From Diadema setosum (Eukaryota; Echinodermata; Echinoidea; Diadematoida; Diadematidae), in the NCBI GenBank assembly GCA_033980235.1, contig CM067075.1, positions 6,392,668 to 6,456,667 on the forward strand: 64,000 nt of DNA, given 5' to 3'. Made by a program: the position numbers and the translations under genes. Below are positions 1-13,064 of this stretch, in pieces; the first letter of the stretch is position 1; each line of letters starts with the position of its first letter. Under the pieces are notes generated by a model, which worked only from the letters and a program-made list of their open reading frames with translations, had not been told where the DNA came from and made no database searches.

Positions 1-589
1 GCTATCATTAACATATCTGGAACAAAAAAAAAAAAAAAAATCTGAACTGACGGATAATGAATTATTTCGGTTCTAAATTTCGTGTTCAACGTGAGTCTGC
101 AAGGGGTATAATCAAACCTCTTAACCAACAAACAATGATTACTCTAGGGAAACCGGTTTGTATCATACCTTAAACCGACTGTATCTGCCATGTCTAAAGC
201 AAAGGGGTTTGAACTTCAGTCGGTATATACTCGCCCTTTCATATCTACTTCTATATATCTTTTATCTTTTATTTTAGCAGATTTCTACGCTCTCATAAAT
301 TAATTTTGTAAGCACGTCCTCATTCTTTTGGCTGACAGAAAGATCAGTGGTGATTAAAAACGACAACATCAACCCGATAAGATCGTACTTTTGAAATTGG
401 TTGACAAAATTCCATCCATCGACGAAAATGCCCGCTGATTATACAGTGATTAAAAAAGAATAGCTATAATGAACACCGTCGACATACATAATGGCGTATT
501 CGAACCCATGACCTTCCGATTGCCAGACAGGCGTCACATCCATTAGACTACCAAGCTTCTGTCCGATAGCCAGTGATGGTGCTTACCCC
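1..589. other. No gene seen
   Basis: AT-rich sequence with one poly-A run near 26-40. Nothing recognisable on either strand. Confidence 0.6.
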
Positions 590-1157
590 TTAAAGGACAA
601 GTTCACCTCCATAGACATGTGGGTTGAGTGAATGCAGCAATATTAGAAGAACACATCAGTGAGTTTGAGGAAAATCGGACAATCCGTTCAAGAGTTATGA
701 ATTTTTGAAGTTTCTTCTCAGTCACGGCTGGATGAAAAAGACTACTATAGCTTGTGATGTCGCATGTGTACAACGTTATAAAGAAAGAATAAAGAGAATT
801 CAACATATTTCCATTTTTCTCGCATAACAAAAGAACACTCGACTTCTCTCTTTCAGAAGGCAGGGGGAATAATATTACCCTTAAGATACGTCAGTAACAA
901 GTCAAAGAAATTTGCACTTTATTCAAAAAGTAAAGTTTTGTGAAATTCTCTTTTTATTTTCCTTATATCGTTGTACGCATGTGACATCATACACTGTATA
1001 GTAGTCTTCTTATCCAGCAGTGACTGCACAAATACTTTAAAAATTCATAACTTTTGAACGGACTGTCCAATATTCCTCAAACCTTCACTGATATCTTCTA
1101 CTAATATTGCTGCATTCTCTCAATCTTTATGTATATGAAGGTGGACTTTTCCTTTAA
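590..1157. repeat. TTAA-flanked foldback MITE, family 1, copy 1
   Basis: TTAA at 590-593 and 1154-1157 bracket a long imperfect inverted repeat. Left end starts AAGGACAAGTTCACC; the right end, reverse-complemented, reads AAGGAAAAGTCCACC. The arms contain the shared word AAAATCGGACAATC (or its complement) followed by AGTTATGAATTTTT. The same family is seen at 22847-23795, 35216-35746 and in a truncated form at 5515. TTAA target duplication is typical of piggyBac-type elements; no transposase is encoded. Confidence 0.8.
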
Positions 1158-1309
1158 AGCAGCGGGTAGGGAGTATACCTACTGCATAATCATTTGAACG
1201 AATAATTTTTGTGTCGAGATTGCAACTCGATCCCTTTTGCTGCAATGAAACAACAGGAGGCAAAAATCATAAGCTTGACAAAGATCATATAGGGCGATGA
1301 TGATGACCA

Positions 1310-1657
1310 TTAAAAAGGGATGGTATAGTCTTGGTTGAGATGTGGATTCAGGTTTTAACTTTTTTCGAGATAGCTAGAAACCATTTAGAGCCTGTTTGAG
1401 CAGTACAATTCCAAGCGGTGTTCAAAGTTTATTTGATCAAAAACTTTTTAGAAATGACTGAGATATTCTAGTACAAAGCAACACAAAGTGATCCTGACAA
1501 AAGGTGGGTCCCATGCCGATTTTCATCAAATTAACTTTGAATACCTCTTGAATTGTATGCTCTTTAATATTTCATATAAGTGGTTTCTGTATACATGTAT
1601 CTCGCATAAAGTACAAACTGAATCCCCATCTCAACCAAAACTTTGCTATCCTTTTAA
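1310..1657. repeat. TTAA-flanked foldback MITE, family 2, copy 1
   Basis: TTAA at 1310-1313 and 1654-1657. The arms share TTGGTTGAGATG and GATTCAG on the left with the complement on the right. The interior is a near-palindrome with AAAGGTGGGTCCC at its middle. Related copies lie at 23291, 36958 and 51747. About 350 bp, non-coding. Confidence 0.8.
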
Positions 1658-4255
1658 CTTCTTCATCCCCTGGGCAACATATTTATATACAATCTCAGTA
1701 GGTTCTGAGGGTTGAGCATCTCTCATCGTTATCCTCTTGACACAAAGGAATTCCCCAAGGGAGCAGTTATCTACAGAAATACAGCTTGTATACTCAAATT
1801 CTTGCACCCGTTGTCATTAGAGGATCAATTGGCAATCAGACGCTCCTTCGGGGGCAAAGCTGAATAGCGAAAGCCCGATTTACTCTCCAGTAAACTTTAG
1901 TGCAATTGTCTGGGCTTCTCTACTCCGAACTGTACAGTGGTCATTAATAAATAGAGCAAGCTATTAGCTGTATAATGGTTCACTCGCTCACACGACTGGT
2001 TATCAACAATTGGAGAATATGTAGTTGGTCACAAAAGTGCAATTCCCAGTTGAAGAAACACATCAAGGTTTAGTCCATCTCTGTTGTATCTGTACGGAGA
2101 GATGCAGTCGAATGTCGATGAGGGAGGGACGAACCGTGTGTACCAATTGCTGGAGTAAGGATGGGGGTAGTCCTTGAGTTTGAGCGGACCTCTTGTGGCA
2201 TGTCGAAAGATGCCCCAGGTTCAACAGCAAACGAGGTCGCCGAGTGAAGCTTGGGGGTACAGTGACTAGACGAGAAAAATTGTAGACAAGTGAGAGTTCA
2301 GGAGCATTTCTACAGATTTTAAGATGGGAAAGGGACGTCGGTCATACGATGATTGTTGGGTGTTTGTTTACTCTCGTTAAATGAAGGTTAACAGATCTGT
2401 CGAGTGAGCTGATTGGAGGTCAGGTTGGGGTTCATGGAGTCAAAGAACGAATTAGTGGTGATGTCAGCATGTCGTAGCCGGGCGAAATAGGCACATCCCC
2501 CCAACTCTAAAAAAAAAAAAGAGTCCTCGATTAAACATACTCTCTCTTCCCTCTCTCCTCTTCAAACTAGAAATGAAAAAAAGGGAAAAAGCGAAACCAC
2601 AGTAACTCGAATGTTTATAACCCAACGATGACACATAGACTTTTAGGAGTCGAAGATGGGGGACTGTTATCTTAAAAATGAACGACGGCTGAAGATGGAG
2701 TTTTGCATAGAGCTTGAACTCGATTGAAGATGCAGCATAACTCCGTGCTTTCCGTGGGACATGGTGACACGTTCGATCGATGGTTCGTTGCAGGTAGGTG
2801 ACTCACTGGACTGCGCTTAGCACAGTTTTGGGCTGGATTTTCTTTGTCCATTGAACATAATCATATAGGACGTTCCCAAAACTGTTGAGATTATTTGGGG
2901 CACCGCAGCACATTTTTTTTAAAGTGATGTACACTTCATGATGAACGTTGAAGTGTGATCTATGTTTGAATAAATCACTACCCTGACAATTTGACGGGAT
3001 CATGTAGGCTCTGTAGGCAGTGTTCCTAACAGTCTTAAAAGTGCATTTATACAACAAACCAAATTACACTTTGTAGAAGGACAGTACCGTAGACTTTGAA
3101 AATAGTGAGGGTTTCACAAGAGTTTGAAGTAAATTTTGAGTTGATTACTATGGACTAACCACCGTCTTCCCGAAATCAGGCAAACCTCACAATTCAAGAC
3201 ATTCCTTCTTTTTTTCTTGTTTTTCTTTTAAACAGAGGTTTCCGCATTTCTGTTTGTTTGGTTTATTGATGTTATTTATTATTCTTAGCAGTGGATTCTT
3301 ACTTCAAAGAGATCTTAGCAAACTCGGAGAATTGAGAAGAGGCAGCTGTCGTAATATCAATAATCATACAGACAAGATGTTGTTGTGGTACAATAACCAT
3401 ATATGTTACTTTTTTGATATTCAAATAACCATTTCTCAGAGATCCCTAACAACATTCCCTAAAGACTTACCGCTTCCTCTCTTCCATAACATTACCAAGG
3501 AGGTATCACACAACTCCTTGATCATTTACTCGATTCTCTTTCAATTGGTGTCCTGACGTCTTGCGGATCAGTATACTAGTCGTACACTGTGCCTCGATGA
3601 CAAAACGTTTGCAAATCGTTTGGCAGATTGCACTCACTGGGATACAAAAACAGGTTCGCACACGTACAAGAAGGACATGCTCGAAAGACGTCCAAGTTTA
3701 CAAGTTGTCTCCAAAGTGTTGTTTCGAGTTTTCAAGTTTTCATATAGGATGATTTGTTCTTGGTGTACAAATCCTTCTCTGAAAGATATGCTCTATAAAC
3801 TCAAGCAAAAACAACAGGAAATCAGAGAAATATGAGCAAGAGCATGTGTACAACACCGAGAAAAATATAGGATAAGTAATGAGAGTCTATTGACCTTCAG
3901 ATAGGCCTACCCTATTATCTAGCCGTAGTGGTTACGAGACCCGTATGAGAATCACTTATTTGGCTTGAAGGCTATACAAACTGTATATGAAATGTAGTGA
4001 GCAGTCAAACAGCGACTTCTTTAGTTATAGTTATTATTATTGGGAGAAATGTATTGTGGTTTGAAATGTTCAAATTGTTGGCGTATTTGGTCCAGATTAA
4101 GCCAATAAATGTGGCCTATTTGAGATGAATGAAGTGAAATAAAAAACATCTTGTAGTGGTTTTAGAGTGTAACACATGAGCAACGAAACTGTCATGTGAA
4201 ATTATAGTAAAGGTTGATCCTTGCGTTCAGTTTTGGTCTTCGCGATATATGTAAC
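1658..4255. other. No confident gene; open frames near 3.25-3.84 kb only
   Basis: Mostly unique-looking AT-rich sequence with an A run at 2509-2520. An open frame of about 93 codons ends at 3835 and another lies at 3254-3556, but neither shows a recognisable domain, and long open frames of this size are expected by chance. A short hairpin is at 3496-3520. Confidence 0.5.
3496..3520. repeat. Short hairpin, possible micro-palindrome family member
   Basis: CAAGGAGG at one end and CTCCTTG at the other, 25 bp in total, starting with C and ending with G like the insertions at 11319 and 42634. No exact flanking direct repeat was found, so membership of that family is uncertain. Confidence 0.35.
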
Positions 4256-4892
4256 CGAAATATACTACGAAAATTGATGATATTGTTGATTTTTTTTTTG
4301 GAAAGATAGCCCTATTTACTGTGTGATGCCATATTTGTATGATTATAATGTTGATGAAATTACGGAAAATTGACATAATTATAAATCATACTATACAGAA
4401 AATAAGACAAATCAAATCAAATCGAATATGACTGATTCTAAAAATTCATTCCTTCTTTCTTTTTGTGCTGCTGCTGCTGCTTTTGCCTCAGACAATTTCC
4501 TCCTTGACATCTATTGTATGTCGTTACAGACCCTGGACGATATATCTAACAATAATCCTCATGAAAATATATATAGGGGCCAAACCGAAAATACTACGAA
4601 ATTGATGATATTGTTGCTTTATTTAAAGATAGCCCTACTTACTGTGTGATGCCATATTTATATGATTATAATATTGATGACATTACGGAAAATCGACATA
4701 ATTGTAAATCATGCCATACAGAAAATAAGTCAAATCAAATCAAATCGAATATGACTGATTCTGAAAATTCATTGCTTCTTTATTTTTTGTGCTGCTGCTG
4801 CTATTGCCTCAGACAATATCTTCCTTGACTCTATTGTATGTCGATAGAGACGCTGGACGATATATCTAACAATAATCCTCATGAAAATAACA
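4256..4892. repeat. Diverged tandem duplication, about 320-330 bp unit
   Basis: Two copies in the same orientation, roughly 4256-4575 and 4586-4892. Both start with CGAAA..TACTACGAAA, run through TGTGTGATGCCATATTT, ATGACTGATTCT and a GCT-rich stretch, and end with AACAATAATCCTCATGAAAA. Copies differ by substitutions and small indels. The open frames across it are not conserved in length, so it is treated as non-coding. Confidence 0.8.
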
Positions 4893-5514
4893 ACTCTCGT
4901 CGAAATTCCTAAGTTATATAATATACAAGTTAGTATACGACCACTTTAACCAAAGTTTACCGGCCCACATGACAATGATTACGACGATGTTGATTACAAA
5001 TACTGCAACTCCGGGGTCTGTGATCGACACAAACAACATGAGTCCTACACGCCTAGCCATCGATCTTCTTCCTCCTCTATAATCACTGCATGACAATTTG
5101 CTGTATGAGTGGGAGCCAGAGGTTGCTTTTCCACGCAAATAATTCATCGCTGCTCACAGAGATTTGTTTGCCTTTGCCACAGCCCCTGATCTCTACTCTT
5201 CGATCCCCCCCCCCCCCCGAATTCACGTTGGGCCATGGACTTGAACGATCATAATTTGAAAAATCGCTCATCCGTCGCTGAAGAATTGTGCCATAAATTA
5301 GCTCGTAATTCACGCATAAAATTGACTCGTATATGTTTACCGGTATGGCTGTGGTCGAGGGGATAAAAAAATAATATACCGTCTGTTACTGTTTGTTTTC
5401 GTCGCTGAAGCAGCGAATAACTCCACGAGCGCAAAGAAATTGTTTGTTCCATATGCAGTCTAGGCTTTTTTTTTTTTTTGATCAATCTAAGAAATACACC
5501 AAACTCTCGACTCG

Positions 5515-5855
5515 TTAAAGGGAAATATACTCTGAACATAATTATGTGTAGATTAAGTGAGTGCACACAACAGTGAAGTTTGAAGAATCAGACAACCCAA
5601 GTTATGAATTCTCTAGTTTTGAGTAAATATGCCTCAGCAGTGAAATCATATTAAAAAAGAACAAAGAGATATCCACATTTTTTATAATGAAAAATGCACA
5701 TTTAAATGACTTGCTACACACATCCCCTATCTTCTAAAGAAGGTAAGTCAAGTGCTTTTCCATCATGCTAGAAAATAAGAATATTTTGAATTCTCTTTGT
5801 TTTCCCGAAATCTTTCCACTACCATGACATCACGAAGTGTGACAGTCTTCTTAAA
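5515..5855. repeat. Truncated family 1 MITE
   Basis: Starts with TTAAAGGGAA at 5515 and keeps a degraded left arm (AGTTATGAATT, CTCAGCAGTG) and the middle, with the right arm stopping near CAGTCTTCTTAA at about 5854. The right terminal part of the intact copies is missing. Confidence 0.5.
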
Positions 5856-8800
5856 ATTACTCAAGACATCAACGATTGCGGCGCCATAACCTCAATATTG
5901 TGTTCAAAAATATTAGGCGGAATACCTTGCAATGCCGGAGATCGCACTGATTTGACACGTATAGAATCTGATCTATTCATTCATCCATTATTTATTATTA
6001 TAATATATACATTCTTTTCACTCCCGGCGATTCTAGATCAACCGAAAGATAAAAAAACATATCAAGAAAGCTACTATCTACAGATGTATTTACATTTTTC
6101 TAATGAAAATGTACGGATGGTATATCGTTTGTTGACGACGTTCCTGGAGTTTTATATAATCTTGGACTCATCTAACTTTTATGATGAAGTCAACTTTTGC
6201 TTCAGGATGAAAGCAAAGCAAAAAAAAAAAAAAAGAAAAAAAAGAAAGAAAAAAAAGGATGAGTCGGTAAATTTTATTTTTCTTTTCTCTCTTTTCACTT
6301 TCTCTTTTGATAGCCTTCATTTCTGTCTCTCTTTATCCTTTATTTCAATTCATTTATACGTTCTGCCCATGCTCCGAAACTTGAGTATTTGCTTGAAATA
6401 GCTTCTTATAGCTTTCTTGAAGCAGCCTCTTAGGTTTGAGTGTTATCTCTGCTGATGAAAGGAAGGGGTCAGTTTTCAGGCAAGGTATTCAAATGCTGTA
6501 CTTTTGAATGTACCTCTTGAAATTCTTGTGATATTCATAGTTTTTTTTCCCTTTGTGACTGCGGTTATTATATGTCAACTTAAGCAGTCTGTTATGGGAC
6601 AACCATCTAACATGACCAAGTTTACCAAAGGGGATGTTAGTTAGGACATGAAAGAAACGTTATGACAAACCATCCCCGCATCACTTCATTTGACACGTGA
6701 TCATCCACTGAAGAAGAAGAGCATGACCCAGGTAAACAATTTACACGTCATAAACGTTGTCTGGTGTTCAACCGTGTCATAACTATTTCTCACGCGATTC
6801 TCTTGTCACGCGAGGCACGAGAATCATGCATATTCATGATCATGAAGTTTATACATATTCATACCCCCCTTTTTTTTTAAAGGAGAGGCGTCATTTCACA
6901 TGACTTGTGTTTAAAAATACTTGTATGATATGCAAATTTATTATGATTATCAAGCGTGCGCATTTTGACAGACACAAACACACACAGACACATACACATG
7001 ATCGTATGCACATCATACCACACAACGACCCAAGTTTATATCTGGTGTGCAGGATATATTCTACCTTGGAGTTGAGGAACATGAACAAGAAAGACGTTGT
7101 CATGGCTGTCACCCATCATACGCACCCACGCTGGGAAGGGTACCCTTGCCTGTCGACACACATTCATTAACACATCAGGGCTCGTGGAAACGTTTCCTGT
7201 TTAGGAGATCGTCAGCATTATACTTAATCACGTGACTGTGAGTAACTTTCTCTAAACTTCCATAACTGTGTGTCTGCGTAGTTACAGCTCTTAATTTGTT
7301 GTCGTTACACCGAAGGTCACTTTTTCCTGTGTTGTTTCTTCATCCCCTTTATTTAATTGAGGCCGGTAGTCTTGCTTCGACATGATTATATACTGTAATT
7401 TTATTTCGTCTTTACGGAAGTTGAGAAAAACAAATAACAACAACGTTGTAAGCTTGCCGTCTACCTCATTTTTTCCTCTTTTTTTTTTTTTTTTTTTTTG
7501 GTGGAGGGAGGGTTGTCTAGTTATCTCAATATATATATTTATCTGTCTATGCCTTTTGCTTAAGTTCTTTTTATTCACATTTATTATTATTAATCCATGA
7601 AACATGGAACTGTATTGACTTCTCTCATTTTTTCATTTCTATTACACACATATTGTCTATCAATATGTCTTTGATAACCTCACTTTGACGTAAGATGACA
7701 ATGAAAAAACAAATGTAGAAAGTGTCAAAGCATCTTATGTTTCCCAACTTATAGTTGGTATCGTGTTTTGTTCTATCTTGTAGCGACCTTTCCTAATACG
7801 GGTGTTATTCTTCAAGGTAATTTCAGTTCATGTATAAGGCCTATATTCGGTCATGTTTTTGTTTTTGTTTAATGTAGTTTATGTTAGCTTTGTTTTGTTT
7901 ATCTTTGTTCTGTTTTGTTTTGTTTTGCTGCGTGCGAATGTGGTTATCCATAATATCCTTATTTTTCCGGTGGAAATAAAAAAGTCAAACTAGATGGTTT
8001 CCTTTATACCGCCCCCGTTCAATGGCAAAATACACCTGACATGCCTGACAGGCTGTACCGAGTACAGCCTTGATTTGGATGTTGTGGAATATGGGATAAG
8101 GTAGATTACTCGAGACGTGACGCGAGGCTGATAAGGAAGTCCTCATTTCAATGACATGGCACCCTCACAAGAATTATAGGACAAATCAGAGCTCTCGACA
8201 TTTTCATACGAGAAGGAACTATGTTGTTGTTGCGTTTATTTCAGTATTCAAATGAAATATACAATATATACAAGAGAATATGGACTTATACGAAGAAACG
8301 AAGGATTGCCAATTCAGCCATATTCACAAAATTCAACTGTTTTTCCCTGAACTCCTACATTTACCGTACAAAGTAATAGATAACAAACATGAAAAAAGCA
8401 TGAAAAAAAAAATGCTCAATGGAGACATTTACAGATACAGTGAGGAATTTTACAATAATTAAAGACAAGAAAAAAAAAATAACCCGAATAAAAATATGTG
8501 ATGCTACGTTCGGTACATCATTGTGTATGATTTTCTTACCACAATATTCAATGTAGATAATCAGAAAATGGTGATTGAATGATATCTGAAAGTTAATGCA
8601 TTTAGAATGTCATTGGGTTTAGGTGATGGTGAATTAATATATTTCTCTGTAGAAGAAAGCCCTTTTATTATTAACTTAGGTAGATTCACATTCTGGACGT
8701 AGTGAATTATGAGTTCTTCGAGAAAAATGATCAGATCTAGGCCTATAATTTGTACAAGGATTACGCAGTATTCTACATGTTGCTGTAATCATATGTTTGT

Positions 8801-10823
8801 TTGTTTTTTTAAGTAATTCTCAGTCCGAAATATCGTGAATAAGTTGAATAGAAATAAAAAGATAATGATTTATTTTCACAATTGAACGGTCCCCTCTATT
8901 CCGGTGTTTTTGAAGGGCTGAGTAGAGAACTTTGTGATAGAGCAACTAAAATGACTCTAAATCGGAAGACTGACGAATTGCAAGAGCAGATTCTTTTTTT
9001 TTTTTGTGGTAAAATTGAAGGATCAAAGGTAGCATTTAATACAAAGACAATGCCGAGAAACGTGCAACTGCCTCCACAAAGCCTCTTCTTATAAAAATCG
9101 CCACTTGTTCATTGTTTGAGATGTATAAGCGACTTTCTCCAAATCGCCTATCCAGCTTGTTAAGGACATGCTGTGGGAAAGTTAAGAAGCTTGCACAATC
9201 ATACGAGAAGCATCGTAGATCACACTCCAAGTGTTCTCTTTCTCTAGGTGTTTGCTAGGTAACCACCAAGGCATAAGTTATGGACTCATCTTGAGATGGG
9301 CGTTCATTTGCAGAGAAGCTTACCTGTCGTTGCTTTGTATTAGCACAGCAAGTGGCCGGATAAGTGAGAGAATAAAGCGATTTTGTCTTTACCCTTCTCT
9401 TTTCTTCCAGCTTTTCTTTGGTTTCTTTTTTTTTTTCCTGCTAGTTTGATATACGTCGTTCAAGTCACTCACCATCACGGCCAGTGACCATGGCAACCAA
9501 TTCTGATATCTTTTAACCATAGCCTGGCATCTTTATGTTCTTTCATTCTGTCCTCTGCCATTTCCCAGCGTTCTATGTTCTTCCCTTCCCTTCTCTCCTC
9601 TTCTTCCACGTTTTTCTTCTCCTTTCCTCCTTTCTTTTTTGTTCTTTTTCCCAGCAAAATGCTGTCTTTATTTTCCTTTTTTTCTGACGCGCTGTGATTT
9701 TTTTCTTTCTATTTCGTTTTCTGTTTTTTTTTCCCCACTGGTCATTAACTAATCACCAAGTAACAATTTAGCTGTTCTCTTTCTTCTCTTTCTATGAATG
9801 TTTTAAGCAGTTTTGCGACGGAAAACCTGTACTGTTTTGTGTAGCCATGTTAAATGTCACTCACTGCATCCACTGCGATGGAGTATATAACATTATTTTC
9901 GCGATGAGTCGGGACTTTCTGGAGCACCGAGCAAAATTAGATCCGCCTGAAATAACCCTTTGTTAGATCTCAGCAAAGAAGACGACCACATCCATCAGTC
10001 CATGCATGTTGTCCTTTGTCACTTTAATTTGGCGCCGAGGTTGAACCACTTACAACTTTAACGCTTTATGACGTCATTTCCCGCTATGTGTCTTCCGGTG
10101 TGAACATGTTTTCATTTCTCGACCGCTCCAGACAAACATGTGCACTTATTTCAACATCGCACAAAACATAGCCCATTAAACGCCGCTGCGCCGTCCTCCC
10201 CTAATCCTCCGCACTTTCCGCCAGATCTTCGGGGATGTCTTTTGATTACTGCGACTTCTGTTGTTACAGGCAATGACGCCGACTTCACTGCAATCTTCGC
10301 CTTTCTCCACTCACGGATAATGTTGGCCAACGAAAACACGAGATCACAATGTAGGAGAATACAGTATAGGGATGCCCCATTCTTCAAGGCTCTGTTATGT
10401 GTGTAGAGCACATCATTCACTATTACAAATTGGGGAAAATCAAGAGTGGCTGAGTGAAGAGGTGAAATGTTGTTGACTTTACACTGGTCCAGTTACACAG
10501 ACATGGTTTGAAAGGATGACAGAAAGTTTTGTAACCTTCGAGTGTCATATCCACTGTCATTGGTGATAAACTTCATGAGAAAAACGTGATATCGAAAAAA
10601 AAAAAAACACTCTTGTTTTTATATTCAGATCCCAAGCCTATAGGCATACCCGCAAAGCGTTTGATGTGATGCAAGTTTAAAACAGAGTGTTGTCAATGAA
10701 GACCATCTTCATCAGTGTAACTTCCTTTTAACCTGAGATAGGTTATAAAAAAACAAACAAACAGAACAAACAAATACAAACCTCTCACACGCATACAAAC
10801 AAATAAACATAAAAAATACATAC
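5856..10823. other. No confident gene; low-complexity tracts
   Basis: AT-rich, with A/G-rich (6218-6260), CA-rich (6975-7005), T-run (7480-7499) and TTTTG-rich (7855-7930) stretches. A perfect small hairpin, GGCTGTAC-CGA-GTACAGCC, lies at 8051-8069. No splice-consistent coding set was found. Confidence 0.5.
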
Positions 10824-11057
10824 CACTGATTCGATCTTTGATACTAAATCCAATCCTATTTTTCTCTGTTGACATGAGCGCTGTGAAGTGTGGTCGCCAC
10901 ATTTCGCCGAGCTTAAAACCGTCTTCGGACAAAGAATATTGAAATCCCCGCTCTTCAAACTCAAAAGTACCTGAAGGATCATGCATTCTTTGTAGGTTTA
11001 AAACACTTTCACACCCGAATGATAAGTTGACAGCCATAAGTCCCCGAGTTTGAGTGT
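10824..11057 (-). CDS. Possible single coding exon, product unknown
   Basis: On the minus strand a run of 71 codons from ATG at 11037 to 10825 is followed by a good donor (G|GTATGT), and a possible acceptor (TTGACCAG) lies at 11058. The translation has mixed composition with MHDPSGTFEFEERGF, EDGFKLGEMWRPHF and RIGFSIKDRIS, and does not look like simple-repeat noise. I do not recognise the family, and no partner exons could be tied to it. It could be an isolated exon of a minus-strand gene, a pseudogene piece or chance. Confidence 0.28.
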
Positions 11058-11311
11058 CTGGTCAACAGACTGAATAAAATCGCTTTACCAGAAGTAGGTG
11101 AAGCAATTAGGGGCTTTAGCTCATTCAGGGAAAATCGACTATGTAATTACTCTAATGCCGTATATGCTTTTGTGATTTTGCTTCAAGTAGGCCTATAGTT
11201 CATGCGTTCAAGCCAAGGGGATAACCTGTGTGGAAATTACGGGAAAATGTGAGGAATGCAAAAAGTTTAGTTCTTATGACAAAACAACTTTACACGTTTG
11301 TATAGAGAAAA

Positions 11312-11341
11312 GTTTTACCAGGGAGGTGGCCCTGGTTTTAC
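11312..11341. repeat. 16-bp palindromic insertion with 7-bp direct repeats
   Basis: GTTTTAC at 11312-11318 and again at 11335-11341 bracket CAGGGAGGTGGCCCTG. The insert begins CAGGG and ends CCCTG. Confidence 0.75.
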
Positions 11342-11499
11342 ACACCGATTTGGGTCTAGAAGGTTACATAATAGAAAAATCACTGGTCGAGTTCCTTTTA
11401 CTAAAGCACACACACACAGATGCACAAACAAACAACTAAAGCAAACAGACAAACATGAACCAAACACACACATACAAAAAGACACTTTCCGTCCCTTTT

Positions 11500-11620
11500 G
11501 GTCTTACCATGGAGCTACTAACAGAGATTAGTAGCTCCATGGTCTTACCATCACATGGAGCTATGGCAGTAGCTCCGTGGTCTTACCGAGGAGGTGGAAG
11601 AGTACCTATCTGGTCTTACC
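11500..11620. repeat. Array of three micro-palindromes between four GGTCTTACC copies
   Basis: GGTCTTACC occurs at 11500, 11541, 11579 and 11612. Between the first two is a 32-bp hairpin with perfect 14-bp arms (ATGGAGCTACTAA and its complement). The next two spacers are 29 bp (GGAGCTA..TAGCTCC) and 24 bp (GAGGAGGTGG..). If each insert starts with C and ends with G, the repeated word is the 7-bp GTCTTAC. Confidence 0.8.
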
Positions 11621-12138
11621 ATGGATCTATACTAACGAGATGCCTGTTGTAAACACAATTTGTTTTTGCCCACACTCAGCTGCTTTAAGGTACGAAAGCA
11701 GGACTTTTAGCTCACACTTCCGAGTTTACCATTCATTGTCTGTCGCTGTTGGTAAAGATTGGGTGGATTCCACATCTTCGCCAACTTGAGTTTTTATTTG
11801 CTTCAATGAAAAGAACCCCACCCCCACCTTATCATGCATCACATTTTACTCACATTTAAAACTCACCGTCTCACTTGCAAGTAAAGAAAAAAAAAATCTT
11901 GTTCAGGGAGAAAAATCTTAAATTCTGACACATCGAAAACTAAGGCGTTCAGCATAGCAACGCAAAGTGAAGGATATAGTAGCGTTATTATAGGGACGCA
12001 CAATATGTTATAATTTGCGATAAGATTTGCTCTGGAAGTCGGTGTCTTGGTGAAAAACAGGAACAGACGCGGATGGCTTACTCAATGAGTGTTACTGCCA
12101 TAATTACAGTACTAATGAAATGAATTAACCTGAAGCTC

Positions 12139-12179
12139 ACGTCAACCAACTTGACCAAAAAAAAAAAAAAAAAAAAAAA
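12139..12179. repeat. Poly-A tract
   Basis: A run of about 20 A at 12159-12179, a homopolymer only. Confidence 0.6.
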
Positions 12180-12771
12180 GAGAGACAAACAACGGGTTCA
12201 ACGACTACATGTGAAAGCGTGAGCATGCGTAAAAGACACCGCCATGCAATTATCCGATCTTTATTCTAGTTGTTAAGGGTCTTTATACTGTCAAAATCCC
12301 TTTGTTTGTATCCATTGTGATGCCATAGCAACTTACCTAACAGTTGCTGCGCTATTTCCTCCCATCTTTTTTTTATCTAAATTTTAATACTCGATATCCG
12401 TTTAACAATTATCCATTTTCTCACAAGCGTACTCTTTTTTTTTTCTTCTTCTTCTTCTTTTTGAAGCAGTGCGAGCCGCGTGAGGCTGTCTGTCACTCAG
12501 ATCCCGGCAGGAAATTCATGGGGATTTATGTCGACAGGACATTCAGCAGATCACAAGGAAGAATCCAGGAAAAATAAAACACACCACCACAGCAAAATAA
12601 TGATAAAGCTTCCCCTAAAGGAAAATGATAAGTGTTTTGAATGCGTAGGCTCAATGAAACAACACAGACCAGGTGCATGTATTATGTTCACGGCTTTCCT
12701 GCCTCACGTACGAAATAGAGAGACGGGCCCTTTAATCCTATGTGCTTTGAGTGTTTTGAGGCACAAAAAAC

Positions 12772-13064
12772 CCGGGTGCTGTTCGTTGTTCCGAAGGTTC
12801 GATATTCCGAAGGTTCGTTATTCCGAAGGCTCGTTAATCCGAAACACGCAAATTCCCTATACCTAGAGGTTCGTTTATCCGAAAATGAAAAAGGGTTCGT
12901 TAATCCGAACATTTGTGGCGTTATTCCGAAGGTTCGTTATTCCGAAGATTTGTTCATCCGAAAATTAAATTCGGAAAAACGAACCTTCGGAATAAGGAAT
13001 CTTCGGACTGAAGGGCCTTCGGAATAACGAACCTTCGGAATAACGAACTGTAGCCAAAAACCCT
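12772..13064. repeat. TTCGGAATAACGAACC-type repeat with inverted halves
   Basis: About ten degenerate copies of GGTTCGTTATTCCGAA in plus orientation up to about 12965, then the reverse complement (CCTTCGGAATAACGAA) to 13048. The ends are inverted with respect to each other (GTTCGTTGTTCCGAAGG against TTCGTTATTCCGAAGG), so the block can fold on itself and is most likely a MITE-type element. Several frames stay open across it for this reason; they are not genes. Confidence 0.75.

Noticed and set aside
3254..3835. Open frames of about 100 and 93 codons near 3.25-3.84 kb
   Set aside because: In different frames, no recognisable family, no convincing splice sites; open frames of this size are expected by chance in 64 kb.
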